NCBI GenBank assembly: GCA_964389925.1
Contig: CAYMGE010000018.1
Coordinates: forward strand, 14,133 to 78,132
Origin: CALECP01 sp964389925
GTDB lineage: Bacteria > Chloroflexota > Anaerolineae > Promineifilales > Promineifilaceae
Length of the DNA stretch: 64,000 bases
Direction: 5' to 3'
Of this stretch, positions 1 through 7,824 are shown piece by piece. The notes beneath the pieces were generated by a model. It made no database searches. It worked only from the letters and a program-made list of their open reading frames with translations, and was not told the DNA's origin. The position numbers and the translations under genes are program-made. Each line of letters starts with the position of its first letter. Positions within the stretch are counted from its first letter, which is position 1.

Positions 1-606
1 GTAATCAACCTGTGTCCCAAAGCGTTCGATGATCTGCTCGGCACTGTCGATACTTGGCTCGGCCGAAGCCAGCGCAGCATTGTCCCAGCCATTAAACGCA
101 CGCCAAACGGCAATTTGCGTTGCCCCTGAATCGACTAGGTTCTCGCTTTTTGCCCGCCGTAACACCTCCCGCGTTGCCTCTGGAACCTCTCCCACATATT
201 TCAGCGTAGAGTAAAGCACACTGCTATCGGGTGAAACCCGCTCGTTTGATGTTTCGAGACAGTACCCCTTGATCGTGACCGGAACGCTCGCGCCGGGCGC
301 GATGTCGAGTGGATTGCCCTCATCACCTGCTAGCACGAAGCTGCAATACGACTCGTTTTGAGGGGCGATGATGTCGCCCGCCACAAGTGCAACGCGCAGC
401 GGCGTGTTTGTCTGGTTGGTCAAGATGCCCGTCAAAGTTGGCACATTTGTCGTGAAATCACTGCTGCCGCGCAGCTCAGAGACGAGTAAATCCCCATCAC
501 GCACAGGTGATATCCAGTTGATCAACTCTTGTGCTTGTGTTGATCGCACGTTAAATAAAATGATAAGCGACACAAACAGGCCAAGAACAACACGTTGTTT
601 AAGCAT
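1..606 (-). CDS. Secreted protein of unknown function, C-terminus beyond the window
   Basis: An open frame of 202 codons runs from an ATG at 606 to the left edge without a stop, so the C-terminus is missing. The first ~27 residues (MLKQRVVLGLFVSLIILF, then NVRSTQAQ) form a typical signal peptide with an AQA-like cleavage region, so the product should be exported. The mature part looks beta-rich, with Cys residues near 86 and 112, and resembles no family I can name. The start overlaps the stop of the upstream FHA gene by 8 bp (ATGCTTAA), so the two are probably translationally coupled. By position it belongs to the FHA/PP2C cluster. I see the reading frame and signal peptide directly; any role is unknown. 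Confidence 0.7.
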   Translation of the reverse strand, partial: MLKQRVVLGLFVSLIILFNVRSTQAQELINWISPVRDGDLLVSELRGSSDFTTNVPTLTGILTNQTNTPLRVALVAGDIIAPQNESYCSFVLAGDEGNPLDIAPGASVPVTIKGYCLETSNERVSPDSSVLYSTLKYVGEVPEATREVLRRAKSENLVDSGATQIAVWRAFNGWDNAALASAEPSIDSAEQIIERFGTQVDY

Positions 607-1801
607 AGGGCACCTCACTGGCGGGGGGATTGTATGGGATAGGGGTGAAGAGATAGTTGTGTTGTGTGAGTTCCACAATCGTTAACTCATGCCTGTTGAG
701 ATCGCGCGATTTACCCGCTGGCACATCGAAGCTATCAACGCGCATCTCGCCACCCTGACTTTCATTTTTGATCACAAACTGGTTTGTTCTGGCGATGTAA
801 ACGATAGTTGCATGCTTGCCCGATACGTCATTGAATGGAATGACAACGTCATTGGCGCGACTGCGGCCGACCGTCAAACGCGGCTTTCTCTGAGCCTGGA
901 ACACGAGCAACTGCTTACTATCGGGGTCATTTTGCAGCGACCAATAAGCGATCTCCGGCTGGTAGTTGCGGTCACCAACGACAAAAAGCACCTCACCCAT
1001 CTGGATGATGTCACCGACTTTGACATTGACCGTCTGAAAAATTTCGACGTTGTTGAGGCGCAGTGGTGCGCTTGTCGCGCCGCGTGAGAGGCGCAAGCGT
1101 TCGTCATCAAAATCATAGGTGAGGCTGGCATGGTGGCGTGCGACGGTGGCAAACAGCCTATTTTCACCGGCATCGATGTAGCCGGCGCGAAGATCAACGG
1201 CTCGGCCGATGTCCAGCGTCTCATTGCCCGGCTCAAACTGAAACAAAATACGACTGGTGTCAGGCAGCGCCGGCTGCAAGAAAATGGTCAGCTTTTCCAG
1301 CGAGTCACAATAGTCACACGGCTCGCTCCGTTTGCGCTTAATTCCACAGGCTGGACAGGTGTTTTTGAGGCGCGGCGCGGCGTTCTGGCTAAATAAATCC
1401 CATGTTGTCGGTAACTCAAGATAGTAGGCTGCTCCCAACGAACCAACCAGCATCAAAAACAACACGAATGCCAGCCCGTTGCTCCACGTCTCTTCGGTAA
1501 AAAAGCCGGGCAGTACGCTTACAAAGTTGTCATAAGGATAGTCAAACCACAGCACGATCAGCAATGCAACTGCCAAAAATAAGTGGGCAACGCTTGCGCC
1601 CAAGCGAACCCACGCAAAACGCACCATGATGCACAGGCCAAGCACAATGCTTGTCACGCCTGTTGCCCCCAACATGCCACGCTCGACGATTGACCAGCCT
1701 CCAGCTAGCAACACGCCCGCTGCCAGCAACAACAGCGCGGCTCCACCAAGCAGCCAGCTTGTCGAAATTAAGTTTAACCAGATTGATCCCTGCCTGCTCA
1801 T
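599..1801 (-). CDS. Membrane protein with zinc ribbon and two FHA-like domains
   Basis: Four hydrophobic segments fill roughly residues 15-130. A four-cysteine zinc ribbon follows (CPAC near 151 and CDYC near 164). Two FHA-like modules come next, at ~196-280 and ~307-385. The second is more canonical, with GRS near 314 and SGKH near 329, the loop residues that contact phosphothreonine in FHA domains; the first is degenerate. The cytosolic half therefore probably docks a Thr-phosphorylated partner at the membrane. I prefer the ATG at 1801 because AAGGAG lies 7 nt upstream; another ATG at 1807 sits almost on top of that site. It follows a single-pass membrane gene and precedes the secreted protein at 606. 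The partner is not visible in the window. Confidence 0.8.
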   Translation of the reverse strand: MSRQGSIWLNLISTSWLLGGAALLLLAAGVLLAGGWSIVERGMLGATGVTSIVLGLCIMVRFAWVRLGASVAHLFLAVALLIVLWFDYPYDNFVSVLPGFFTEETWSNGLAFVLFLMLVGSLGAAYYLELPTTWDLFSQNAAPRLKNTCPACGIKRKRSEPCDYCDSLEKLTIFLQPALPDTSRILFQFEPGNETLDIGRAVDLRAGYIDAGENRLFATVARHHASLTYDFDDERLRLSRGATSAPLRLNNVEIFQTVNVKVGDIIQMGEVLFVVGDRNYQPEIAYWSLQNDPDSKQLLVFQAQRKPRLTVGRSRANDVVIPFNDVSGKHATIVYIARTNQFVIKNESQGGEMRVDSFDVPAGKSRDLNRHELTIVELTQHNYLFTPIPYNPPASEVPYA

Positions 1802-1821
1802 AAACATACTCCTTGAAGAGT

Positions 1822-1849
1822 AAGGATGAAGGATGAAGGATGAAGGATG
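1822..1849. repeat. Four tandem copies of AAGGATG
   Basis: Four perfect heptamer copies lie just upstream of the Shine-Dalgarno sequence of the FHA membrane gene. Two copies on the opposite strand occur at 62977-62990, again just upstream of a ribosome binding site. Each heptamer contains a purine-rich AAGGA core, so slippage could change spacing near a translation start. Function is unknown. Confidence 0.6.
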
Positions 1850-1868
1850 AGAGTTGCGCTATATCCCG

Positions 1869-2969
1869 TCATTCTTTGTTTGTCTCCAAATAAATGGGTT
1901 TGTAGGCTGCGCCAAAGTGTGCGACTTGCCGAAACTCGGTTTCCCAATAATAAAGGTCTTTAACAACAAGCTGTTCATCTTGCCAACTGCCACGCATCAA
2001 CCCCGATGAGTTGACATCTCGGATGCGGTTCTGGTTTTTCTCAAGTGCTTCGACCGCGTTACCCTCTGTAATAGCAAGACGCAATGTTTTTTCGCCAAGA
2101 TCACCAGCGATCCAACGGTCTTGAATTTGGCCTTCAACAATTGCTACATCCAACTGGTCTTGTGCATTGACGGTGTACATGACGATTGGCGTTAGGTGAA
2201 TCGGCCGATTGCCCACCAGCATCGCTTTCTGTTCCTGACAATCAGCAGGCTCACTCCTTCGCATTTGTGAATAGTGACATGTCCGTGCCGCTGCAAAAAA
2301 TTGTGGTGCTTCGCCAATCAGCCAAAATTTGCCATGTGCAGCGTGTAACGCTTCCGCCCCATTGCCTTCTTGCCACAGGATGATAAATTCCATTCGTGAA
2401 CGTGTATCATTGAAAATAACGCGCAGCTCACTTTGCTCGAGCATGTTGGGGTGAATCGCTCCCGACAACTGTATTAAGGGTTGATTTGGGATGCGCGTAA
2501 TCACCCAATCGTCCTTTTTCAAATCTTCCACCTGCTCGATGTCATCTGAAACGTATTCAATCGCGGCGACCTCATCTTGGCTCAAGCTGGGCGGATAATC
2601 TGCTAATTTGAGATAAAGTTTCAACCCTTCATCATGTAGTGCGTAATAGCCCATCAGCAATGGCTTATTGGGTTCGCTGAGAATAGGTGGATTGATTCCT
2701 CGTATCCACGCTTGAGCTTGTGAAGAGAATGGACGCTCATCGCCACGACTACCAAATGTCGGAATTGGTGTGCCCTTCTTATCGAAAGAGGGGGACGTTT
2801 TTGTGATCGTTGGTGGGTCTGGTGTTGGAAATAATGCCGCTCGAACAAGTGTAATAATGACAATCCCGACGCATAAAAGTGGAACTGCTAACAGGAGTAG
2901 TACGAGTGGTGTCGGCCGATTGCCCGAGCTTTCATTTCCATAATCTTCTTCCCTCAAATCCTCATCCAT
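1869..2969 (-). CDS. Single-pass membrane protein, paralogue of the next gene
   Basis: A short acidic cytosolic N-terminus is followed by one transmembrane helix at ~22-46 and a Thr/Pro-rich stalk. An extracytoplasmic domain of about 290 residues follows, with a few cysteines. The start is supported by AGGAGAG upstream of the ATG at 2969. The C-terminal half aligns with the protein encoded at 3088-4287. Shared blocks include FWLIGEAP versus VWLIGESP, PIVMYTV versus PLVMFTV, and DLGEKTLRL versus NLGEKTILH. The pair therefore arose by tandem duplication. I recognise no named family. Position between the FHA protein and the PP2C gene suggests an accessory or sensory role in that signalling cluster, which is inference. 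Confidence 0.75.
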   Translation of the reverse strand: MDEDLREEDYGNESSGNRPTPLVLLLLAVPLLCVGIVIITLVRAALFPTPDPPTITKTSPSFDKKGTPIPTFGSRGDERPFSSQAQAWIRGINPPILSEPNKPLLMGYYALHDEGLKLYLKLADYPPSLSQDEVAAIEYVSDDIEQVEDLKKDDWVITRIPNQPLIQLSGAIHPNMLEQSELRVIFNDTRSRMEFIILWQEGNGAEALHAAHGKFWLIGEAPQFFAAARTCHYSQMRRSEPADCQEQKAMLVGNRPIHLTPIVMYTVNAQDQLDVAIVEGQIQDRWIAGDLGEKTLRLAITEGNAVEALEKNQNRIRDVNSSGLMRGSWQDEQLVVKDLYYWETEFRQVAHFGAAYKPIYLETNKE

Positions 2970-3087
2970 TGGAACCCTCTCCTTACTTTACGTTTTCATT
3001 CTCCCATTCTTAACTGGCAGATATCAGAATACTTTTTGCTAATCAGACTTTATTTACTATGTCATCTATGTAAACTTATGGATAATA

Positions 3088-4287
3088 CTATGGTCTAGGA
3101 AATATCTTGTTGTAGACACCAGAAAATTCAATGCCTGACCCAAAATTCTCTTTCCAAGCATATATATCAGACACCTGCAACATTTGTCCATCCCAATAAC
3201 CCTTTATCAAACCTGACTTGTTGATCTTAGAACCGTCAGGGCTGTTGGTTACGCCATCGCTTACAACATTATCAACGACATGTAGAATAGTCTTTTCTCC
3301 TAAATTACCGATAATCCAACGTGGTTGAGCGAATTCTATATTTATGACGCTTATATCAAGCTGTTTCTCAGCTCCGACTGTGAACATAACCAATGGTCGT
3401 TCTAACGGAATAGGTATCTTGCCGTTAAACATGTCTATCTGCTGTTCACAAGACCGATTAGTATCTTGAGTCACACGAAACTGACGACAATCGGATAACG
3501 CCTGAACTAGCCTTGGTGATTCGCCTATAAGCCATACTCGTCCCCCCGCAGCAGCAATTTGCTCACGTTCTTGATCACTTAGCTGATAATCGACAGTAAA
3601 TTTCATAGTCGATATTGATGGCGATACAGTAAGGGTCAACGTGTTAGAATCAGCAACGAGACTTTCTTCAGCAACCAAACCTGTCAGTTGAAAAAGCGGT
3701 TCATTCGGTATGCTCGTTGCTATCCAACCATATAATGGGATGTTGTTTGCAGGGTTTTCAGGCCGATTTTTAACTTGATCTGATGAGCTTTCAATTATTC
3801 GCAACTCGTCTAGGTTATTACTTACAAAGCCTATTGCTCTTAGGAAATGCCCCGATGTACTATTATTATCTGGAACATAATGCGACATTAAAGTGGGTTG
3901 CTCTGCCTTACTCAGTAATATAGGCGGATAAACATTACCAACCCACTCACTAGCACTCTCATTATATTCAGGCCCTTGCACTATAGTCGGAACAGCTACA
4001 TCATCGCCTTGAATAACACCTGTAACATTGTTCACTAGCGTTTCACGATTATCGAGGGTTGGAATAACTTCTGGCACAGTTGTTTGGCCTACAGAATCTA
4101 CAGCTTCTGGCGCAGTGCCTCCCAAAAGCGATGCCCGTGCCGTCCACAGCAGAATGATAGCCAGAAGTAAAAAGCCACCAAAAATTATGCCAATCACAAA
4201 AAAAATTGGCGAACGCGATGCCCTTGACTGCGATTTCGCATCCGTTCCATCTTCTAAAATGTCAAGAATTTTGTCGAAATCATCCAT
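3088..4287 (-). CDS. Single-pass membrane protein, paralogue of 1869-2969
   Basis: The architecture matches the neighbouring paralogue: acidic N-terminus, one transmembrane helix at ~30-50, a low-complexity stalk and a beta-rich extracytoplasmic domain with GGRVWLIGESP and IGNLGEKTIL blocks. A GTG at 4305 could open the frame. The ATG at 4287 is better placed, with GAGG 8 nt upstream, and it overlaps the stop of the PP2C gene by 8 bp, implying coupled translation. The gene is visibly A+T-richer than its surroundings and contains no TCGGCCGA octamer, as if acquired or relaxed. Function is unknown; it probably works with the PP2C and FHA proteins. Confidence 0.75.
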   Translation of the reverse strand: MDDFDKILDILEDGTDAKSQSRASRSPIFFVIGIIFGGFLLLAIILLWTARASLLGGTAPEAVDSVGQTTVPEVIPTLDNRETLVNNVTGVIQGDDVAVPTIVQGPEYNESASEWVGNVYPPILLSKAEQPTLMSHYVPDNNSTSGHFLRAIGFVSNNLDELRIIESSSDQVKNRPENPANNIPLYGWIATSIPNEPLFQLTGLVAEESLVADSNTLTLTVSPSISTMKFTVDYQLSDQEREQIAAAGGRVWLIGESPRLVQALSDCRQFRVTQDTNRSCEQQIDMFNGKIPIPLERPLVMFTVGAEKQLDISVINIEFAQPRWIIGNLGEKTILHVVDNVVSDGVTNSPDGSKINKSGLIKGYWDGQMLQVSDIYAWKENFGSGIEFSGVYNKIFPRP

Positions 4288-7200
4288 ATAAAAGTCCTCG
4301 CTCACGCATGATCTTCAAAATTTCACGTTGTTGTACTTTGTTTCCATACCCTTGAGCTATTTGTAGCCAGTACTTCTCAAATTCTTTTTGCTCTTGCTTC
4401 AAGCTAGGAAATGAGTTTGCCAAGCCTGACCGATCAATCACAGTCGAAATATGTTGTACTGCCAGTAGAATTTCAGAATAATCCACTTTTTCCGCAAGTA
4501 CACTCGCAGCAAATTTGAGGATAACCAACATTGCCTGCCAAACAAAATCTTCACTGTGGATTGAGTGTCTTTCTTTTGACAGCCATTGATAATTATCTTT
4601 TGTCTCCTTCCGATGCTTCTCTGGTTCTAAAGCCATTGAGAGGGTCGTTTTGAGCACATTTGCGACACGTTTTTCATAAGCCTGCTGAAGATCAGATTGC
4701 ACCTTTTGACCAGCAAAGAGAGGTGGCAGTGTACCAACTGCCCATGCTTTTTGAATTTCCGTTGCTCCCATAGAAGGAGGAAGATTTGTAATAATCTTTT
4801 GGATTGCGTCCCATTTCTCCCATGTATTTGGAGAAAGTTCTTGTTGATTTATTTGTAAGTCGCAAATGTCTAGGCATTTTTGTTCGCTGATTAAGACATT
4901 AGTGCCTACTAACATGTCGTACAAGACCTCCCACGCACGCGCCACAGCTTTATCCTTTGTGCGCTGAACCCGCATCTTGTCAGATTCGTCTAACGCTTTT
5001 GTGTCAACAGAAATGATTCTTCCAGCCAGTGTGAGGGCATCTAATCCACCTCTAAATTCACCATCAATGCCCAAAAAACTGCGGCGTACCTCATAGACAG
5101 CTTCCGCAAAACTACCATCTAAGTCTTTCCCAAAAATTGGCTTAAGCTGCCCTTCCCAGCTGTGCCTGACACGTGCTTGTGTATCTGTGATAAATAGATT
5201 TAGTTGCTCCCATGCCTTTTCCAGTAACATGCGGCGTGTATCTATTGCTTCTGATGTTTTTGCATCTCGCAGATAACTATAAACCTCGATGGCACGCTTG
5301 GTTATATCAACCGCACGCGGTCGTTTACTTTTGTGACGCTGAAGGCTCTCTATGAAAGGATAGATGGCTATCAAATCATGTGCCTTGTCAGGTTCCACGT
5401 TTCTATCTTTTGCGAGCGTTGCCAAGTTTTCTACTGTGAAATCGTCAATTTCTATTTGTTCAACTAATACTGCTATTTTGCTCCAAATCGCTTGCCAGCA
5501 TTGTTGTTCGTACTGGTCAATGTACTGTCTATCTCTCTGTGGTATCCCACTTGTTGGCACCGCGATTAATGAACGATAACGCAAAAATACGTCGGAGAAG
5601 GCAAATGTTCTGTGTAGATTCTGTGCGCCTTGCAGCCATGGGTTATTATGTAAGCCGGTGGGGATAGTGCCATCCCATTCCGTGAGCCAGTCCTTGTAAG
5701 GGGCCGTTGGCAGAGCCTGTTTAACATAGCTGCCCCAAACAGCGCGACTATATTTCTCTACCGCATCGTTTCCTAAAACCTCTCTATTGAATCCAAGACT
5801 TCTTAGTGCCTTGTGCAAATTCCGTTGGTCAGCGAACAGTATTCTTAACTCACACAACTTTAGTGTCTGTAGACAAAAGCGCATTAACTCATCGGGAATT
5901 TGTCTAGCATCTGGCGTATACGTTTCAAACGATTTGACCGATTTTCGCAACAGGTCAGCACTTTCTTCAGCCCTTGCCACTCTATCATCCGTTGGGTCAA
6001 ACTGGATTGCTTCTGGATAGACTCGCACACAGTCGATGACGATTTTCAATGAGGTCAAAATCTCACTTAATGGATAGTAATGAGCCGCCGCGAACGAGCC
6101 TGTGCTAGAGGTAACAAGCTCTTTAGCTGCGTCACCTTCCTGATATAGTGTTTCCCATGCTTTTTTGTTAACAGAAAAGCTCTGTTGAGGTTTAAGACGT
6201 TGTTGAATTGCCTGTATCTTATTTTCAACAGCATCCCAATCACGTCGCTCAATGGGCAAATCAGTCAAGAAACCAGTGTGGACAATAGAAACGATTTGGT
6301 CTTGGATAAATTCAGTTGGCTTATGCAAGTTCGACAGATCAACACCCAGCCTTTCTCCAAGGCAACTGTAATACTTGCGAACGACTTTTTTCTGACCTTC
6401 ACTGTAAAGCTTAAGTGCTACATCGCGGACAATCATTCCTAAACGCTCGTAGTGCTTACCTAGCTTACTGCGAAGCTCTGCGGCGTTTAACTTACAAATT
6501 GCACCACTGATTCTCTTATGTGCTGCTTCATCAAGGGCGTTAATTTTCTTCGCATGAAACATTTCAAGCTGTCTCATTTGCCAAAACGCATCACGCCAAT
6601 CTTCATCATCACCTATCTCTTTTAAAATTTGTCCGATTTTTTCAGAAAAAGTTTCGACACCACCTAACATTTTAACCCAATCTGGGATAGCTGAGACCTC
6701 TAAGGGTGCTGTTTTGGTGGCTACTACTCGCTGGGTTGGTTGCGTATCATCGGCCGCCATCCCCGCATTCCGTGTCGATTTTGAATCATTCGGAATGACA
6801 ACCTGCGGTGTCGGAATCGTGATACCAAGCAAAGTAATGTCATCTTGTAACTTATTTTTAGGAATATCAACGCGGTAACTGTGCAGATCGCGGATGAATG
6901 TTGGAATTGGGTCCTCTGCTTTCGTCATTTGAACCAGTCTGGTGTCCCAGACCTCTTCACCATAGCGTGCCTTGAGGACATCAGTCACACCATCGCTAAA
7001 GAGTAGAATCTGGTCGTTAGGCGCAAGCAACTGCACACTCTCCTGAATCATGTACTCTGGCTCAAATTCTGGCATTCCCAGAAATTCATCCTTGCGTGGC
7101 GCGAAAATAGGGCTTGGTTGCCCATTTCTGACGATGAGCGCCCGTGAGTCGCCGACGCTGACGAGATAAGCACGCTGGTCAACAACGAGGGCAGCAAGCA

Positions 7201-7690
7201 GCGTTGCCTGTAGACCAGCCATCTCCTCGTTGCAATAGGGGCAAATGGGTGGGTTGCGCTTGGCGAGCTTATAGCTGGGTAGTTTGACGGTTTGCCCTGT
7301 TGGGTGTTTTTCTTTACGCCAGCAATAGAAGGTTTTGTCGTAACGAGCGAGGGCTGTATGAGCTTCTATGACCGATTGACGCAGATTGGCTGCATAGTTG
7401 TTGGACTCTCGGCCGTAATATCGCTCCCCAATCGTCTGCACAGCCATCTGACTTGCCAACGTTCCGTTTGCACTATGCGTCACCCCATCGGACAAAATGT
7501 ACAAACGCCCAAAGCGTGTCAATCGTTCAGGCAATAAGCCCAGCCCAGATTGCTCATGGCTAGCGACGTTCGATGGCCAAAATGCGTCTTGTGAAGGGCC
7601 GGGATGCCGCTTGCCGGCGATACCATATCCGCTCACATGCTCGATAGGGTTGGGATAACGATAGAGTGTGAGCGGAGGTTGAGGTGACAT
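4280..7690 (-). CDS. PP2C-type Ser/Thr phosphatase with long C-terminal extension
   Basis: Residues 1-295 carry the PP2C metal-binding motifs in order: SQDAF (~33-37), LSDGV (~67-71), VGDSR (~179-183), FSDGVTD (~231-237) and DDITL (~283-287). These predict a Mn/Mg-dependent phosphoserine/threonine phosphatase. An insertion at ~122-158 holds C123, C150 and C153, possibly a metal knuckle, which is unusual for PP2C. After a Thr/Pro linker with ATDDTQPTQR-like residues comes an ~840-residue helical region with no motif I recognise. Prokaryotic PP2Cs are usually 240-300 residues, so this extension is exceptional. The gene sits between the FHA-ATPase regulator and two membrane proteins; the extension may be a docking scaffold. 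It is A+T-rich and free of exact TCGGCCGA. Confidence 0.85.
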   Translation of the reverse strand: MSPQPPLTLYRYPNPIEHVSGYGIAGKRHPGPSQDAFWPSNVASHEQSGLGLLPERLTRFGRLYILSDGVTHSANGTLASQMAVQTIGERYYGRESNNYAANLRQSVIEAHTALARYDKTFYCWRKEKHPTGQTVKLPSYKLAKRNPPICPYCNEEMAGLQATLLAALVVDQRAYLVSVGDSRALIVRNGQPSPIFAPRKDEFLGMPEFEPEYMIQESVQLLAPNDQILLFSDGVTDVLKARYGEEVWDTRLVQMTKAEDPIPTFIRDLHSYRVDIPKNKLQDDITLLGITIPTPQVVIPNDSKSTRNAGMAADDTQPTQRVVATKTAPLEVSAIPDWVKMLGGVETFSEKIGQILKEIGDDEDWRDAFWQMRQLEMFHAKKINALDEAAHKRISGAICKLNAAELRSKLGKHYERLGMIVRDVALKLYSEGQKKVVRKYYSCLGERLGVDLSNLHKPTEFIQDQIVSIVHTGFLTDLPIERRDWDAVENKIQAIQQRLKPQQSFSVNKKAWETLYQEGDAAKELVTSSTGSFAAAHYYPLSEILTSLKIVIDCVRVYPEAIQFDPTDDRVARAEESADLLRKSVKSFETYTPDARQIPDELMRFCLQTLKLCELRILFADQRNLHKALRSLGFNREVLGNDAVEKYSRAVWGSYVKQALPTAPYKDWLTEWDGTIPTGLHNNPWLQGAQNLHRTFAFSDVFLRYRSLIAVPTSGIPQRDRQYIDQYEQQCWQAIWSKIAVLVEQIEIDDFTVENLATLAKDRNVEPDKAHDLIAIYPFIESLQRHKSKRPRAVDITKRAIEVYSYLRDAKTSEAIDTRRMLLEKAWEQLNLFITDTQARVRHSWEGQLKPIFGKDLDGSFAEAVYEVRRSFLGIDGEFRGGLDALTLAGRIISVDTKALDESDKMRVQRTKDKAVARAWEVLYDMLVGTNVLISEQKCLDICDLQINQQELSPNTWEKWDAIQKIITNLPPSMGATEIQKAWAVGTLPPLFAGQKVQSDLQQAYEKRVANVLKTTLSMALEPEKHRKETKDNYQWLSKERHSIHSEDFVWQAMLVILKFAASVLAEKVDYSEILLAVQHISTVIDRSGLANSFPSLKQEQKEFEKYWLQIAQGYGNKVQQREILKIMRERGLLYG

Positions 7691-7776
7691 GTTTCAGAAT
7701 TATTATGGCAGGGATTGCAACATCCCTACGCAACTATAGGCTTAGGACAGCTTAGATTATGACGCATTTTGACCGG

Positions 7777-7791
7777 ACAAATGCAGACATT
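7777..7791 (-). promoter_or_regulatory. Candidate operator upstream of the PP2C gene
   Basis: Read on the minus strand, AATGTCTGCATTTGT matches 14 of 15 bases with a sequence at 9711-9725 upstream of the FHA-ATPase-winged-helix gene. This copy contains the inverted repeat AAATG-cagA-CATTT. It lies about 90 bp upstream of the PP2C start. It is a plausible binding site for the winged-helix regulator encoded next door, but nothing here proves binding. Confidence 0.4.
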
Positions 7792-7824
7792 TCTGTTTAA
7801 CCGAGACCAGTTAACGCTGCCCCT

